Of a DNA stretch of 64,000 nucleotides, positions 1 through 11,689 are shown piece after piece. Each line of letters opens with the position of its first letter. Positions within the stretch are counted from its first letter, which is position 1. The translations under genes were made by a program, and so were the position numbers. The DNA comes from Lepus europaeus (taxonomy: Eukaryota > Chordata > Mammalia > Lagomorpha > Leporidae): positions 36,937,501 to 37,001,500 of the forward strand of contig NC_084839.1 in the NCBI RefSeq assembly GCF_033115175.1. The letters are read 5' to 3'. The notes under the pieces are model-generated. The model was not told the origin of the DNA, ran no database searches, and worked only from the letters and a program-made list of their open reading frames with translations.

Positions 1-199
1 CAATGATAATTTATTAAACAAATTAAATAAACATCTGAGATGGAGAACTAACACAATTTTCCTTCTATCTCTTGCCAGTACTGTACAGGATACTACTGAT
101 ACATTAACTTGGTTACCTGTCTCCCTCTGTAAAGGGCCAGGAAACATCTGTGTAATAATATAACAATGAGGCTAAAGGCAGGCTTTACATCCCTCTTTT

Positions 200-262
200 T
201 CTGTTTACTAGTTGTGTGACCTTGAGCACATTATTTAGCTATTCTTATTCTTTGCATCAAGG
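200..262 (+). repeat. MIR core fragment
   Basis: The stretch 'gtgtgaccttgagcac' followed by 'ttatttagc' matches the MIR core (gtgtgaccttgggcaa, ttacttaacc). This is an ancient mammalian tRNA-derived SINE, heavily diverged and without a tail. It is recognised by eye only. Confidence 0.6.
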
Positions 263-1488
263 TCTCAATGTATAAATCAGTGATTAAATCATAGGGTGAA
301 TGTCAGAATTAATAAATTAATATATGTAACTTTTTTATAAGTATGCTTGGATAATACTAGAGTTCAGCATATATCAAAATCATTCTTGGGTCATTTGCTC
401 AGCCTGGCAGTAAAGTAGCATAGCTGAAATTCAAATATGTATTTGCCTGAATCTGAAACTAAGTTCTTGAACCCCAAAAAAGGCCTTTTATTTTTATTAA
501 ATATATTTGATCCATATGGATAAATCAACGGCAAAATTAGGATTCAGAAAAAGTTTGTTAGACTTCTGGTTTTTTACATTAAATTCAACAATAACTTACA
601 ATGGATAATGGTTCCTAAGTGTCATTTCATATACTGAGGTATTGTGGTCATTATTGTTACAGTTTATTCTTTACAAAGAGGAAAGAGACTTACAAAAATT
701 AGTGTCACTGTCCAAAGTGTCACAGTAATCAACACCCTGGGGACCCAGACTGAAACACAGGCTTCTGACCCCAGCCACTCTCAGTGCTTAGTATTCTCCT
801 CACCGCCTCCTCCCACTGACTTGACCTTACCATGGTCCTTACCATGGCCTGAAAGGTAAAGGAGCTATTGATTTTATTCCTACCAGCATTCATCCCAGGA
901 TCTCCTTAGCAGGACTCTAACAGCCCTGTTGTTGGCTACTACATAAGTGGAAGAGGTCGGCCCAGATTCTCTGCATCTTCTCAGTATTTTGCAGTGTGTT
1001 AGATTTACTCATTTGCTTTTATATGTGACAAATTAGAATGTCTTCTGCATACGATCACAAACTCTATCTCCAAAGTTCTTGGCACATACTAAACAAATAA
1101 AAGACAAAAAAGGGTATTCTTTCTCTTTTACTAAAAAATAAAAATGACCCATTTTTAAGAAAATTGTTGTCACCACAAATTAGTATGCCCTTTAACAGTG
1201 GTTGTTTGAGGATTTACTAAAATGATATAAACGTTCATTTAGCAGTTGTAGTTATGAATCACAATATCACATAATATACATATTTTATGTTACAGTAATT
1301 GTGGCCAATATCCACATGAGATTCCAGCTCATGGGTATGAGAGATATCAATAGATTCATATCAATCCTTTATTACAGCGATAGCTTCTTTTAAAATAGAA
1401 ATTCTCTGTCAACAGAGATGATATCAATAAAGCTTCCAAAGAAATTATTTTTTTCTGGAAAAAAAGTATTTTTTTTTAAAAAATCTGC
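263..1488. other. No gene or recognised repeat
   Basis: AT-rich sequence. A 71-codon open frame (644-859, +) has no recognisable domain, no splice context and a composition like its surroundings, so I do not call it a gene. Nothing else can be supported here. Confidence 0.6.
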
Positions 1489-1820
1489 GGGGGCTGGTGC
1501 TGTGGCGCAGTGGGTTAAAGCCCTGGCCTGAAGCGCCAGCATCCCACATGGGCAACAGTTCTAGTCCCAGCTGCTCCTCTTCCATTCCAGCTCTCTGCTA
1601 TGGCCTGGGATAGCAGTAGAAGATGGCCCAAGTCTTTGGGCCCCTGCACCCATGTGGGAGACCCAGAGGATGCTCCTGGCTCCTGGCTTTGGATCGGCAC
1701 AGCTTCAGCCGTCGCGGCCATCTGGGGAGTGAACCAGTGAATGGAAGACCTCTCTTTCTGGCTCTACCTCTCTCTGTAACTCTGTCTTTCAAATAAATAA
1801 AATAATTATTTAAAAAAAAT
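1489..1820 (+). mobile_element. CSINE (C-repeat), near full length
   Basis: Starts 'ggggctggtgctgtgg', with A box-like 'tggcgcagtggg' and a B box-like 'gttctagtccc' about 50 bp later. The C-repeat body follows (gctatggcctggg, agatggcccaag, ctcctggctcctggc, gggagtgaaccag), then a pyrimidine segment and an aaataaata tail. This is a non-autonomous tRNA-derived retroposon copied by L1 proteins. The head is close to the family's usual sequence, so the copy is fairly young. Short open frames on the minus strand here (1515-1792) are SINE shadows. Confidence 0.93.
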
Positions 1821-4800
1821 TCTTCACCTAAGGTTCTGTTGACTTCTGCTGTTGAAATAAATTAGACTGGTTACTATTTTTAATTGCAAAACAGAAATAA
1901 ATCTTAGTCTTGGCTGTATGTTGCAACTTCATGGGATGGATTTAAAAATTAATGCCTTTGCCTGGATCTTGTGTGTATATTTATTCCATCAGAGGCGCAG
2001 TGTAGACATCACCTATCCTATGTGATTCTAACACGCAGAGTGAAAATCATGGCCCATGTTAGGGTTAGAAGTCATTAGGATAGGAAATACCATTTTCTTC
2101 TCAACACCATTAAGTACTATCTAATCTGTTTCCTTGTCATTACCTTATATGTCTTAAAAGATTCTTTAAAAAGATACTTTTTAAATTAAATTAAATTGCT
2201 GTGCAATTTTCTTCTAATACCTTCTCAGGAGACTGGAAAATATCATGAAACTTTCAGAACTGAAAGAGGTGTTGCCTGAGCAGATCGGTCCTGCTGAGAA
2301 ATCCGGGTGATCAGGATTCTAGGGATCTGCACCTTTTACTGATGCATGTTGAAGAAACACAGGGACTCTGGTCTTCAAATGCCTCACCAGTGCATTCTCC
2401 AAGTCTTGTGCCTTTTATATCCGTTCTGAAGTGCTTGAAATCTTTGGCATTCTGCCTGGGACCATCAATATCTCTCACCTGAGCAAGGGGATTTTTTTTT
2501 TAAATAGCCAGTGGAATCTTTCCATTAAATGGAATGACCTTTCCTGTAGGTCAAAGTGTTCCATTCTTCAGGGAAAGTAAATCTCTACTCTTATTTTCAT
2601 TGGGAATATTGCCGCCTATAAATCCCCATGCAGCACTTCCTCCTCTTGCTCCTTGGAGCGTAATAGATTGGGCCCTTAAGATACTCAGTCTGGTCCTAAC
2701 GCGCAGATAGAGGTCTCAAACCTGTGCTCCATGCTGTTTGGACAAACTTCAACTTTCCTCTCCCACTTAGCACCATAAATCTACTTCCTGCCTCGGCATA
2801 CAATACGTAGAATATGGAAGCCCATTTTTTTCATGTGAGACTGACAACACTTCCCACTCTCCTGCCCAAACATGATTGTCTCAAGATTCTCCACATGTGC
2901 AGTCATCACGAAAAGCTTAAGAAGCAGTGAGTCAAAAGGGCAAGTGGCTTAACTGTTTACCATCAATTTTCTTCCATAAATGTTGACACACTACGTACAA
3001 AAATAGCAGTAACTCATTCTCTATAACTTGCATTATGCCTCTTGAGTTCGTTTGCTAAAGAAAACACAGGAACAGACATTTCTCATGAGGAGTGCACGCT
3101 TGAAATGTACTTGGCAGGAAGCAAATGAGAAAACAGGAGATGATGACATGTATGGATTGCATCTGTTCACACTGGTGGCATCATTTATATGAACGTTTTA
3201 CATATTGAAAATTGCGGAGACTCCTGCTGTGCTGTTCCTTTTGGGAAGCAGGCTGGTATGCAGTGTTTAATTAAGTATTTTAAAACCAAGCTTTTGTAGG
3301 CCTGTTCCACTTTAGCTAAAGTTATGACAGCTTGTCTCTGTTAGTTTAAAAAAAGAAGGCATAGTTTATTCCCTCCTCTCTCTCTCTCTCTGTTTCTCTT
3401 TCTTTTCCTCCCTCTTCCTCTTTTTTGCAGATACAGAATCTAAGTATTTTTAAGTGCAGTAAAATAGCCTATTTTAGAAATGTAGAAAGGGTAAGTTTAT
3501 GTGTTTTTGATTTAATGTGTTATAAATGTAAATAGGCATGTAAAATAATTTGATGAAAAACTTTATCTTTTAGTATAATTAGTTCAATAATGGAAATGTA
3601 TTAATATTGAAATAAAACCCCATTTGCTCTTTCTCTGCTATCATTTTGGTGTCATGGAACATTCACAGTTTATAAGAAACCACCTCATTTACATCCAAGA
3701 GGATTTCTTTTCCAGTTAACTGATTTATCCAAATAACATCATCTCTTTGGTTAGTATTACAAGTTATTTTTATTAATTTATTGTACTTTTTGATTAAGCA
3801 TTTTTGTTTCATGTTTCTCATCAGATAAAGAAAATCATATTTAATATTTCCTTCTCCCCATCCCCCATTCTCTGTCATAAGATTAAAGGCCTAGCTAAAT
3901 GAAAACTTAGCTCAATTCTGTAAGTTATTGACATAATATTCTTAACAAGATAAATCTTGTGTTTAAATTACATTTTCTGGTGTAAAGTAACTTTGTCAGT
4001 CTTGGAAAATCACATGCATTTTATAGCTATGACATGTAATATTTCCCTCGACATGGCTGGGTTTATCAGCATTCTAGCAAATAGAGACAGTGATATTGTT
4101 GTTGTTCATGTCTTCACATTCAAACCTGTTCCTTGGGTTTCCAAGTCATGTGATTTTTGCTATTCTGCCACAATCTACTTTTGCCAAAACATTGCTGATG
4201 ATAAAATAATAAGCATCTTCGGTGGCACAGCCCTTCAAGTTTCTCAGTTTGAAGTCATTAAACAAAGACGAATGAAAGAAAAAATGCTAAAGGTACTGAG
4301 AAAAATCTAGTGCTTACAGCTGGTCTCAGCAACTTCAACTTGCGCAAGACCCCGTGTTTGTGAAAACAGCCCAAGAATCTTTGAACAGGATGTAATCATC
4401 CTCCTTGCTGCTGAGAAATACTGAAAAAATGACTTCAGCTGCCAAAAATAATAATGCCGTTCACAAGCAGCTCTTCCTATGGCTAAGGGAGAACTAGCCA
4501 CACATGTGAGTTTCTGCTGGCTTCCAAGGAACAAGCAAGGAAAATGACACATCCCATCTACCCCACCCTAAAACGCACAGCATCAGAACCCTGTGGGCAT
4601 CCGGGGCCCATTCCAAAAGGTGCTGACAATGCCAAGGAAGACTCACGTCTACAGAAATCCAAACCGTAAGTGACCCAGAACAAAAGGATGTTATTTGGCA
4701 GCAAATCTGTGCTGCCACTTTCTCTCCGTAGCCAAGCCGCCCTGTCTTGTATAGGCAAAGCTGTTAAATACCTGTTAGTCACCAGCCCCAACCCAAACCT

Positions 4801-7150
4801 TTCTTCCTTTCTTTTTCAAAATATTATCTGGCACATTCTGGGAAAAGACTTCAAGGGCTAGGGAGGGAATATTCGCGAATGATCCTTTAGCTAAGTTTCG
4901 TTAGGAAAACTCTGCACCTACCTCTGTCAAGCCTTGGCTGCTCAGTCCACATGGGCTGGAGGTGGAAAAAAGATCCGGTGTGATGGCTTCTCCAAATTAC
5001 CAGAAAGAAAGAACCTGGGATGCTTGTCCTTTAAGTGTCTCTAAACATGGCTTGCATAGCTGGATCTCAGCTTATCTGTGCCTTTCGGCTTTCGCTTCCA
5101 TACATGGATCTGTTCCCAACAGTAACTCCAAGCTGTCGAAAAGAAGCTATCTGGCAGCTCTCTGCTCATCCAGCACACGGATGATAAAAATACACATGTA
5201 GAGATCCTTCCAGCCAGGACCATGTCCCACCCCACGGTCCTGCCGCTCTGTATTTTTGTGAATATTCTTTTGTGATTAGCATTTCTACTATTAGGATATT
5301 TAGAACACTGCCAGTTTCTACCTGTTTCTTACTTAGAGTCTAAAGGAGTGGGTTTGGGTAGCTTTATGAAAATAGAGGCACCATTGTGCTTCCTTACCAA
5401 GATCTTTATCCTTACACCTTTTAGTGATATGATGCCTGTGAGACCTGTGAAATGTTCAGTGAATGAATGAATGAATGTGTAAGTGGATGGCTGAGCAAAC
5501 AGATGACATTTTCATGTGAAAGAATGACTATATACTCAGCGTATTTATTTAATTGGGAATGGAGGTTAACACTCCGGATTATCTGTCTTAAAAAAGGTAA
5601 CAGAGGGTCCAAGTAATCAAAATCCTTAAGAGAGAAGAGGTCAGGTTCTTATTCAAATGTTTTCTCATTTAGGTAATTGTCAAAGTTCCCATTAAGCTAC
5701 TGCTTAGCACATGGTTTGACTTTACAAAGCTTTTCTTTAATGGTAGAAATATAAAATTCTATAGAATACTGCTTATTATATTTGCTCATTGTGAACTACA
5801 GTTCAAATGACATATAAACATGGATAAACCTGGTTCTGCATAGAAGTACTCCCACGGATTCTTTTATTTTTAAAATGTATCTCTTTATCCCTTCAGTTTC
5901 TTTTTTGCTCCTGTGTGATAAGAGGCAAAAATAATGAGAGACAGAGAGAGGGAATTTCCAAATTATTTCCCATTGACAAAGTATTTTTTCAAGATCATTT
6001 AAAATCTTCTTGCAGGTTCTTTTGTTTGAATGGTAAAAAATAAATTCGAGGCATACAGGTGTAATTAATTATGATGAGTTGAAAATGAGATGGCTTTGCT
6101 TGGAATAATCCAGGGAAAACAGATTAAGCAAGAGTGGCAAAAATGTTACAGGTGATTGTCACAGGTGGTTGATGGGTATGCGACTTCACTATATTACTCT
6201 CTCTTTGCATATGTTTAAAATTTCTGGTCAAATTTAAAGGAAAAGAAAGTGGAAAGTTAAAAACAGAGTATTAAAAGAAAAGAGATTGCGAATATTCTCG
6301 CTGTTCTGACTTCGTAATAATCAGGACAGGCTAAACATTCGCTATATTAAGACCATACATGTATCCCCAGGCCTAGTTCTTTCCCTATGTCTGGTTTTAT
6401 AAATATTCCTGATAAAATAAAGATAAAAAAAAAAGAAAAGAGAAAGTACAAAGCAGACGTATTCATGGCAAGTTTGAACAGTTGTAGATTTGAATAAACT
6501 GTGAAAAACCACTAAGGCCAGAACAAGAAAGAACAAACTTTTGTTTTTTTAAGATTTAAAACATCCTGACATTCCAAACTCCTCATCCGTGCCTCCAATC
6601 AGAGCTGTGCTACATAATAATAATGTATAGCTAATGAAAATTAAGATATGATATTTGAAAAATTAAGCTAATGTAGCTCAGTGCTAGTCATGGCAGGTAG
6701 TAGCCTTATCCAGGATCCATTCAGTATCCTCTCTTCCTTTGCCAGTTTCAACTTTATAAGGCCTGAAGAAAAATTATTTTTTTTCCTGTTGTCCCTGTTA
6801 CACAGTTCTGGCCAAGCAGGTGTCAATAGGAGTCCCCGAAAGAGACTTTAGGAGAGTTTTTATTTCTCTGTTAATAAGGGGCAGGTTCAGCTTTTGTCCT
6901 TTTCTCCCCTAGATCCCTTCAACCTAATTCATTTCCAGAAACTAAACTTGAAGCCTGGAGTGGCAGCAGTTATTTGGTGACTAGACAGGGCTAAGAGCAA
7001 AGATAAGCACCTGTGTGGTAAGGTGGATGGAGCAGACAGAGCGAATGGACTTCTGTTCTTGCCAGGGTCAACCTTGAGCTTTCCCTCTGGGCTTCCTGTC
7101 ACCTGAGAATAAAATAAAAAATGTAATTAATACAAAAAATGGAAGCTAGA
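1821..7150. other. Repeat-poor intergenic or intronic stretch
   Basis: 5.3 kb with no repeat I recognise with confidence. A 117-codon frame at 3957-4310 (+) has no domain I know and no homology I can recall. Overlapping frames at 4300-5235 occur on both strands, which argues against coding. About 4,310-5,250 is more GC-balanced than its flanks and lacks obvious repeats, so it could hold conserved non-coding sequence. A long pyrimidine run ending in GCAG lies at 3,370-3,430. A (GAAT)n run at 5,460-5,475 may be an L2 or MIR tail. Confidence 0.5.
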
Positions 7151-7270
7151 TTAAGAACTCAAGACACAAATTCAAAGGCTGTTCTCTGGTCCTGGTTCTG
7201 GCCCTATAACTTACTCGTGTGAGGTTGATTGTGTCACAGGTTTCTATCTCCTCTCTGAAAGTCAAGAGAA
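7150..7270 (+). repeat. MIR-like fragment
   Basis: The order 'tggtcctggttctggccc', 'taacttactcgtgtgagg', 'gtttctatctcctctctga' resembles the MIR body (tggctctgcc, ttactagctgtgtgacc, tcagtttcctcatctg). Diverged; assignment is by eye only. Confidence 0.45.
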
Positions 7271-7897
7271 CACATGATTTTCCTAGCCTACAATTATCCT
7301 ATGAAATGTTTGTGATACAGCTTCATGAATTGTAAGAGATTACATCAATATAAAGTACTACTTACTGAATATAATGATACAGGTGCCCCACTGTGAAGCC
7401 ACAGTTAAATATAACAGGGCTTGGAAGTCTGTCTTCTGTTCAAAGAATTTGTGGATGCTTACTTTGATGGGCTTAACTTCAAACCTCCTGGGGATTCTTC
7501 TCTACAGTTAGTAATATCCAGGTACAGGACTCTTTTATACACCAAGCTGTATTTGCCCACTTTGTGTCAGCCAATGGAGCTGGTATGTTCTTGGCGAGGT
7601 TGTCAGTAGTAACGGTACAGTTCCTGCTTCACTACATCAGTAGGCAGAAGGCTTCGAATACTCACTCTGTTCTGCTCTTTCTCAACTGTGGGGGGTGCTG
7701 TGGGGCTCATGTATAGGAAAAGATCTTATGATAAAGAGATTAAAGTCTTCTCATGTTTCCCAAGAAAGAGGTTAAATTGTTTCCTCTGAGTCTTGTAAAT
7801 GAGGAAATCAGGATTTAATGTACTGACGTATATTTATCTAACTCTGTGGGGAAGAATACAGTTCGGTTCACCTGAGCATACGATTTAACTATTGGGA

Positions 7898-8130
7898 ACA
7901 TTAAAAGATTAGTTTATTTTTTATTAGTTATTAGTTTATATGGGAGGCAGACAGAGACAGACACACAGGTATACAGAGATCTTCCATTTGCTTGTTCATC
8001 CCCCAAATGCCTACAACAGACCAGAACAGAGCCAGGCCAAGACCAAGAGCCAAGAGCTCTACCTGGGTCTTTACATGGCTGTCCCTGGGTCTCCAAATGC
8101 ATTCCCCAAATGCCTGTCCCAACAGGCTGT
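7898..8130 (-). mobile_element. Old CSINE fragment (CSINE3-like)
   Basis: Reads as the reverse complement of a C-repeat: a degenerate T-rich tail, then 'gaggcagacagagacagac', 'agatcttccatttgcttg', and 'ccccaaatgcctacaacag'. The body continues to about 8130 and lacks a clean head. Diverged and 5'-truncated. Short open frames on both strands here are SINE shadows. Confidence 0.7.
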
Positions 8131-8281
8131 TTTTTTCTTTTTTTTCAATGAGTTGTTCTGAACCTTCCCTCAAAACTGTGTACACAAATACACACACACT
8201 TCATCTTAGCTGGAAGAACATAACCTGTGTTATAAGATTCGGCTCAGTGACTCTTCCCTGCCAAAGTCTTCACTGACCCTA

Positions 8282-8295
8282 CCACCAGGTCTTCT
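8282..8295. repeat. Target-site duplication, left
   Basis: CCACCAGGTCTTCT here is repeated exactly at 8661-8674 and flanks the minus-strand CSINE. A 14-bp duplication is typical of L1-mediated insertion. Confidence 0.85.
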
Positions 8296-8357
8296 TCTTC
8301 TTTTTTTTAAAGATTTATTTATTTACTTGAAAGTCAGAATTACACAGAGAGAGTAGG

Positions 8358-8395
<38 letters not shown>

Positions 8396-8660
8396 GTTTT
8401 CCATCTTCTGGTTTACTCCCCAGATGACCACAATGGCCAGAGCTGTGCCAATCCAAAGGCAGGAGCCAGGAGCTAGGAGCGTCTTCTGGGTCTCCCATGT
8501 GGTTTCAGAGGCCCAAGGACTTGGGCCATCTCCCACTGCTTTCCCAGGTCATATCAGAGAGCTGGATCAGAAGTCAAGCAGCCAGGACTCAAACCAGTGT
8601 CCATATGGGATGCTGGCACTGCAGGAGGCGGCTTTACCCACTACGCCACAACACTGGCCC
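8296..8660 (-). mobile_element. CSINE, full length, with 14-bp TSD
   Basis: Inverted C-repeat: 'agatttatttatttacttg' (tail), 'aagtcagaattacacagag', a (GA)n tract at about 8366-8392, 'ccatcttctggtttactcc', through to 'cgccacaacactggcccc' (head on the minus strand). Flanked by perfect 14-bp direct repeats. Frames at 8315-8711 are shadows of this element. Confidence 0.93.
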
Positions 8661-8689
8661 CCACCAGGTCTTCTAAAGCACATAAAAGG

Positions 8690-9100
8690 GGACTTCAAAA
8701 AGTTCAGATAAATGGAATTAAAAGATAAAGCTTGGGCTGGCACAGTGAGTTAAGCTACCAGACACCTGTTAGGGTCCCAGCTACTCTGCTTCTGACCCAG
8801 CTGCATATTAATGCTCTTGGAAAAGCAGTGGAAGATGGCTCCAGTGCCTGGGCTCTTGCCACCCATGTGGGAGACTGGGATTGAATTACTGGATCCTGGC
8901 TTCCTACTGACTGAGTCTCCATTTGGGGAGTAAACCAATGGATGGAAGATCTTTCTCTTAGTCATTCTACCTTTTAAATAAATGAATAAATAACTAAATC
9001 CTTTGAAAAGATATGCTTATTTTTATGCAAAAACATTTTTGAAATTCATGCATAGTTTTTTTTCATAGTATATATTGTATGCATACTGTACTTTTTCCCC
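8690..9100. repeat. MITE-like palindromic repeat, copy A (split by CSINE)
   Basis: Left part 'gacttcaaaaagttcagata' with 'ggaattaaaagata', right part after the SINE 'ttttgaaattcatgcatag' with 'tttttcatagtatata'. The same order of motifs recurs near 12.77, 14.83, 18.88 and 52.16 kb. The CSINE at 8734-9005 interrupts it, so this family is older than that SINE. I cannot name the family; terminal similarity suggests a mariner-type MITE. Confidence 0.6.
8734..9005 (+). mobile_element. CSINE, diverged
   Basis: Starts 'gggctggcacagtgagtt', with body motifs 'gcagtggaagatggctcc', 'cacccatgtgggaga', 'ggggagtaaaccaatgg' and tail 'aaataaatgaataaataa'. Flanked by an imperfect duplication, AAAAGATAAAGCTT (8720-8733) and AAAAGATATGCTT (9006-9018). 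With the minus-strand CSINE 70 bp upstream it forms a close inverted pair. Confidence 0.88.
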
Positions 9101-9164
9101 TTTTCCCTCTGCCTTTGGACATTAGACTATTGTTATCATCCTCTAGAACTGTTCTCTTCTTTAC

Positions 9165-9300
9165 ATCTTAGACTTTACTGATATATTCTTTGAGGATAAG
9201 GATTCTGTACCAATCATCACTTTGCACACCAAAGTACAGTATTTAGAATGTCATGGGTACTCAATAAATGCTTGGTGAATGAATGAGGCTAGTTAATATT
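9165..9300 (+). repeat. L2-like 3' end fragment
   Basis: Motifs 'tttgaggataaggattctgt', 'tactcaataaatgcttggtg' and 'aatgaatgag' match the 3' end of L2 (agggcaggga, cagtgcctggcac, ctcaataaatatttgttgaa). Ancient, diverged LINE relic. Confidence 0.6.
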
Positions 9301-9536
9301 TATTGAGTAATTACTATGTGATGGGAACTGAATATAATACATGCTTTTCTCATTTGTTCTTAGAATGAAAATGAAATTGCACTTAAATATTCTTTTTTTG
9401 ATAACTGTTTAGCACAAGTGTGAATATGTGTTAGAGTAGTTGAATAATTTTATGTGACTAAGTAATAAATATATTACTTAGAGTTAAAATTATTCATTTA
9501 TTCATTCAATTATCCATCAAATATTTTTTTCTTCTT

Positions 9537-10479
9537 TTGCTTTTCATGGTTTGGGTGTCATAGCTAAGAATCTGTTATGAAATTCATGATTACAAAGATT
9601 TAATCCCATGCTTTCTTCAAAGAACTGTACGGATTTAGCTTTTAGATTTAGGCATTTGATCGATTTATAGTTAATTTTCATATGTGAGATAGGATACGGT
9701 TTCAATTTCAGTCTTTTTCATGTAGGTATCTAATTGTCAAAGTAACTTTAGTTGAAAGATTATTATTTTCTCCATTTGATGAATTGAGTGTCCGTGTTGA
9801 CAATAAATTGAACATAGATGTATGGGTTTACTTTTGAATGCTTTATTCTATTCATTGACCTATACTTGTATGTTTATCCTTTATACCAGCTCCATGTTGT
9901 CTTGATTATTGTAGCCTTGTATCAAGTTTTCAGGTTTTGAAATCAGGAAATATGAGTCCTCCATCTTTGTACTTTTTCAAGACTGACTATTTCAGGATCT
10001 TTGCAATTCAATATGAATTTTAAACCCAGATCATCAGTTTTTATATTAAAGTCATCTGGGGTTCCAACTGAGATTATTTGTAGTCTGTATAGATCATTTT
10101 AGGGAACATTGCCATCTTAGCAGTATTAAGTTTTCTGATCTATAAACATGGAATAATTTCCTATTTATTTGGATTTTTAAAAAATTATTTAGACAGTGTT
10201 TTTAATATAAATATAAACACTGCACTTCTTTTGTTAAATTTATTCCTTGATATTTTATTCTTTTGATGTATTCAGAAATGAAATTGCTTTGTTAATTTCA
10301 CTTTCAGGTTGTTCACTGCAATTGTATAGAAATACAAGTAATTTCTATATGATAATTTTGTATTCTGTAATTTTAATTTATTTACTAGTAGTAATAATCT
10401 TTAAGAGATTCCTTAGGATTTTTAATATACAAGATCATGTCATCTGCAAATATTGTTAGTTTTTTTTTCCAAGGGTTGC
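9537..10479 (-). mobile_element. Decayed LINE-1 ORF2 segment, part 1
   Basis: Read on the plus strand this is the reverse complement of the L1 ORF2 3' half and follows the order I know for old eutherian L1s: 'ggtgtcatagctaagaatct', 'gacctatacttgtatgttta', 'ccagctccatgttgtcttga', 'ggttttgaaatcaggaaata', 'tccttgatattttattcttt', 'gttcactgcaattgtataga', 'caagatcatgtcatctgcaa'. ORF2 normally encodes the endonuclease and reverse transcriptase; here all frames are broken and it cannot be functional. A CSINE interrupts it and the match resumes at about 10,799. Confidence 0.88.
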
Positions 10480-10798
10480 AGTTTCATTTATTTATTTATT
10501 TATTTAATTATTTCAAAGTCAGAGTTACACAGAGAGATGAGAGACAGAGAGGCAGAGAGAGAGAGAGAAAGTCTTCCATTCGCTGGTTCACTCCCTAGTA
10601 GACTGCAACGGCCGGAGCTACGCCCATCCGATGCCAGGAGTCGGGGCCCAAGGACTTGGGCCATCTTGTACTGCTTTCCCAGGCCATAGCAGAGAGCTGG
10701 ATTGGAAGCGGAGCAGCCAGGTCTCGACTCGGTGCCCATAAGGGATGCCAGCACTGCAGGCCAGGGCGTTAACCCAATGTGCCACAGCTCCCACCCCA
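10480..10798 (-). mobile_element. CSINE inside the L1 relic
   Basis: Inverted C-repeat: a (TTTA)n tail, 'caaagtcagagttacacag', 'cttccattcgctggttcac', 'ggcccaaggacttgggcca', head 'gtgccacagctcccacccc'. It splits the L1 ORF2 relic and so is younger than it. The frames on both strands at 10453-10953 are SINE shadows. Confidence 0.92.
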
Positions 10799-11667
10799 AT
10801 AGTATTAGTTTTACTTCTTTCTTTCTTGGGTCTTTTTTTTTTTTTTTTTCTAATTGCCTTGTCTAGAACCTCCAGTACTATACTGACATAAGTAGCTAAA
10901 GGAAACATTCTTGTCTTGTTCCTAATTGTGTGAAAAAACATCCAGTTTTTCACTATTATTGTGGGAGTTTTCTAGTATGTTCTTTATTCTGATAGGTAAT
11001 TCTCATCCACTCCTAGTTCATTTTTTTCTTTTTTTAAAAAAAATCATGAGGGTATTGTATTTTGTTAAATGCTACTTTAGCATCTACTGAATGATCATAA
11101 AATGTTTGTTTTTTACTCTTTTGATATGATGTTTATGTAGGTTAATTTTTAGAAGCGAAATCAAATTTACCTTTTCCCATTCGGTCATGGTTCATTTATT
11201 GCTGAACTCAGTTTGTTATTATCTTACTGTTGGCTTTTATGTGTCAATATTCATGAGATATATGGTCTGTCATTTTCTTGTGCTTTCATGATCAGTTTTT
11301 TTTTTCTTTTTTTTGTATCAGAGTAACAGTTCCATCATGTAATTCACAGGGAAGAATCTTCATCAGTCTGGATTTTGGAAGAGTTTGTGAAGAATTTTAA
11401 TGAATTCTTCATTAAATGCTTGATTAAATTCATCAGTGACATAATCGGGGTCTTGGATTTTCTTAGAGTTTTGAATACTGATTCATTCACTTTCTTGTTA
11501 TACATCTATTTATTTATTTCATCTCGAATCAGTTTCGGTACTTTATATCTTTCTGGTAATCTAAGTTATCTAATTTGTGGATGTATGATTATTATGCCTA
11601 TAATTCTTTCTATCATTCCTGTATTATTATTCCTTTTAGTTAAAATTTTCTTTTTCTATTATTATTC
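10799..11667 (-). mobile_element. Decayed LINE-1 ORF2 segment, part 2
   Basis: Continues the L1 ORF2 antisense order after the SINE: 'gtctagaacctccagtacta', 'acattcttgtcttgttccta', 'gcatctactgaatgatcata', 'tgaagaattttaatgaattc', 'ttctttctatcattcctgta'. The 102-codon frame at 11375-11683 on the plus strand is an antisense shadow. The remnant ends near the LTR-like block that starts about 11,690. Confidence 0.85.
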
Positions 11668-11689
11668 CATGTGTTCCTTTTAGTGCTTT

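Noticed and set aside
1489..1560. tRNA gene in the SINE heads
   Set aside because: A and B box-like motifs are present because these SINEs come from tRNA, but the rest of the tRNA fold and 3' end are missing.
3957..4310. 117-codon frame without repeat overlap
   Set aside because: No recognisable domain, no exon-like flanks, and AT-rich composition like its neighbours. I cannot exclude a decayed exon but do not support a gene.
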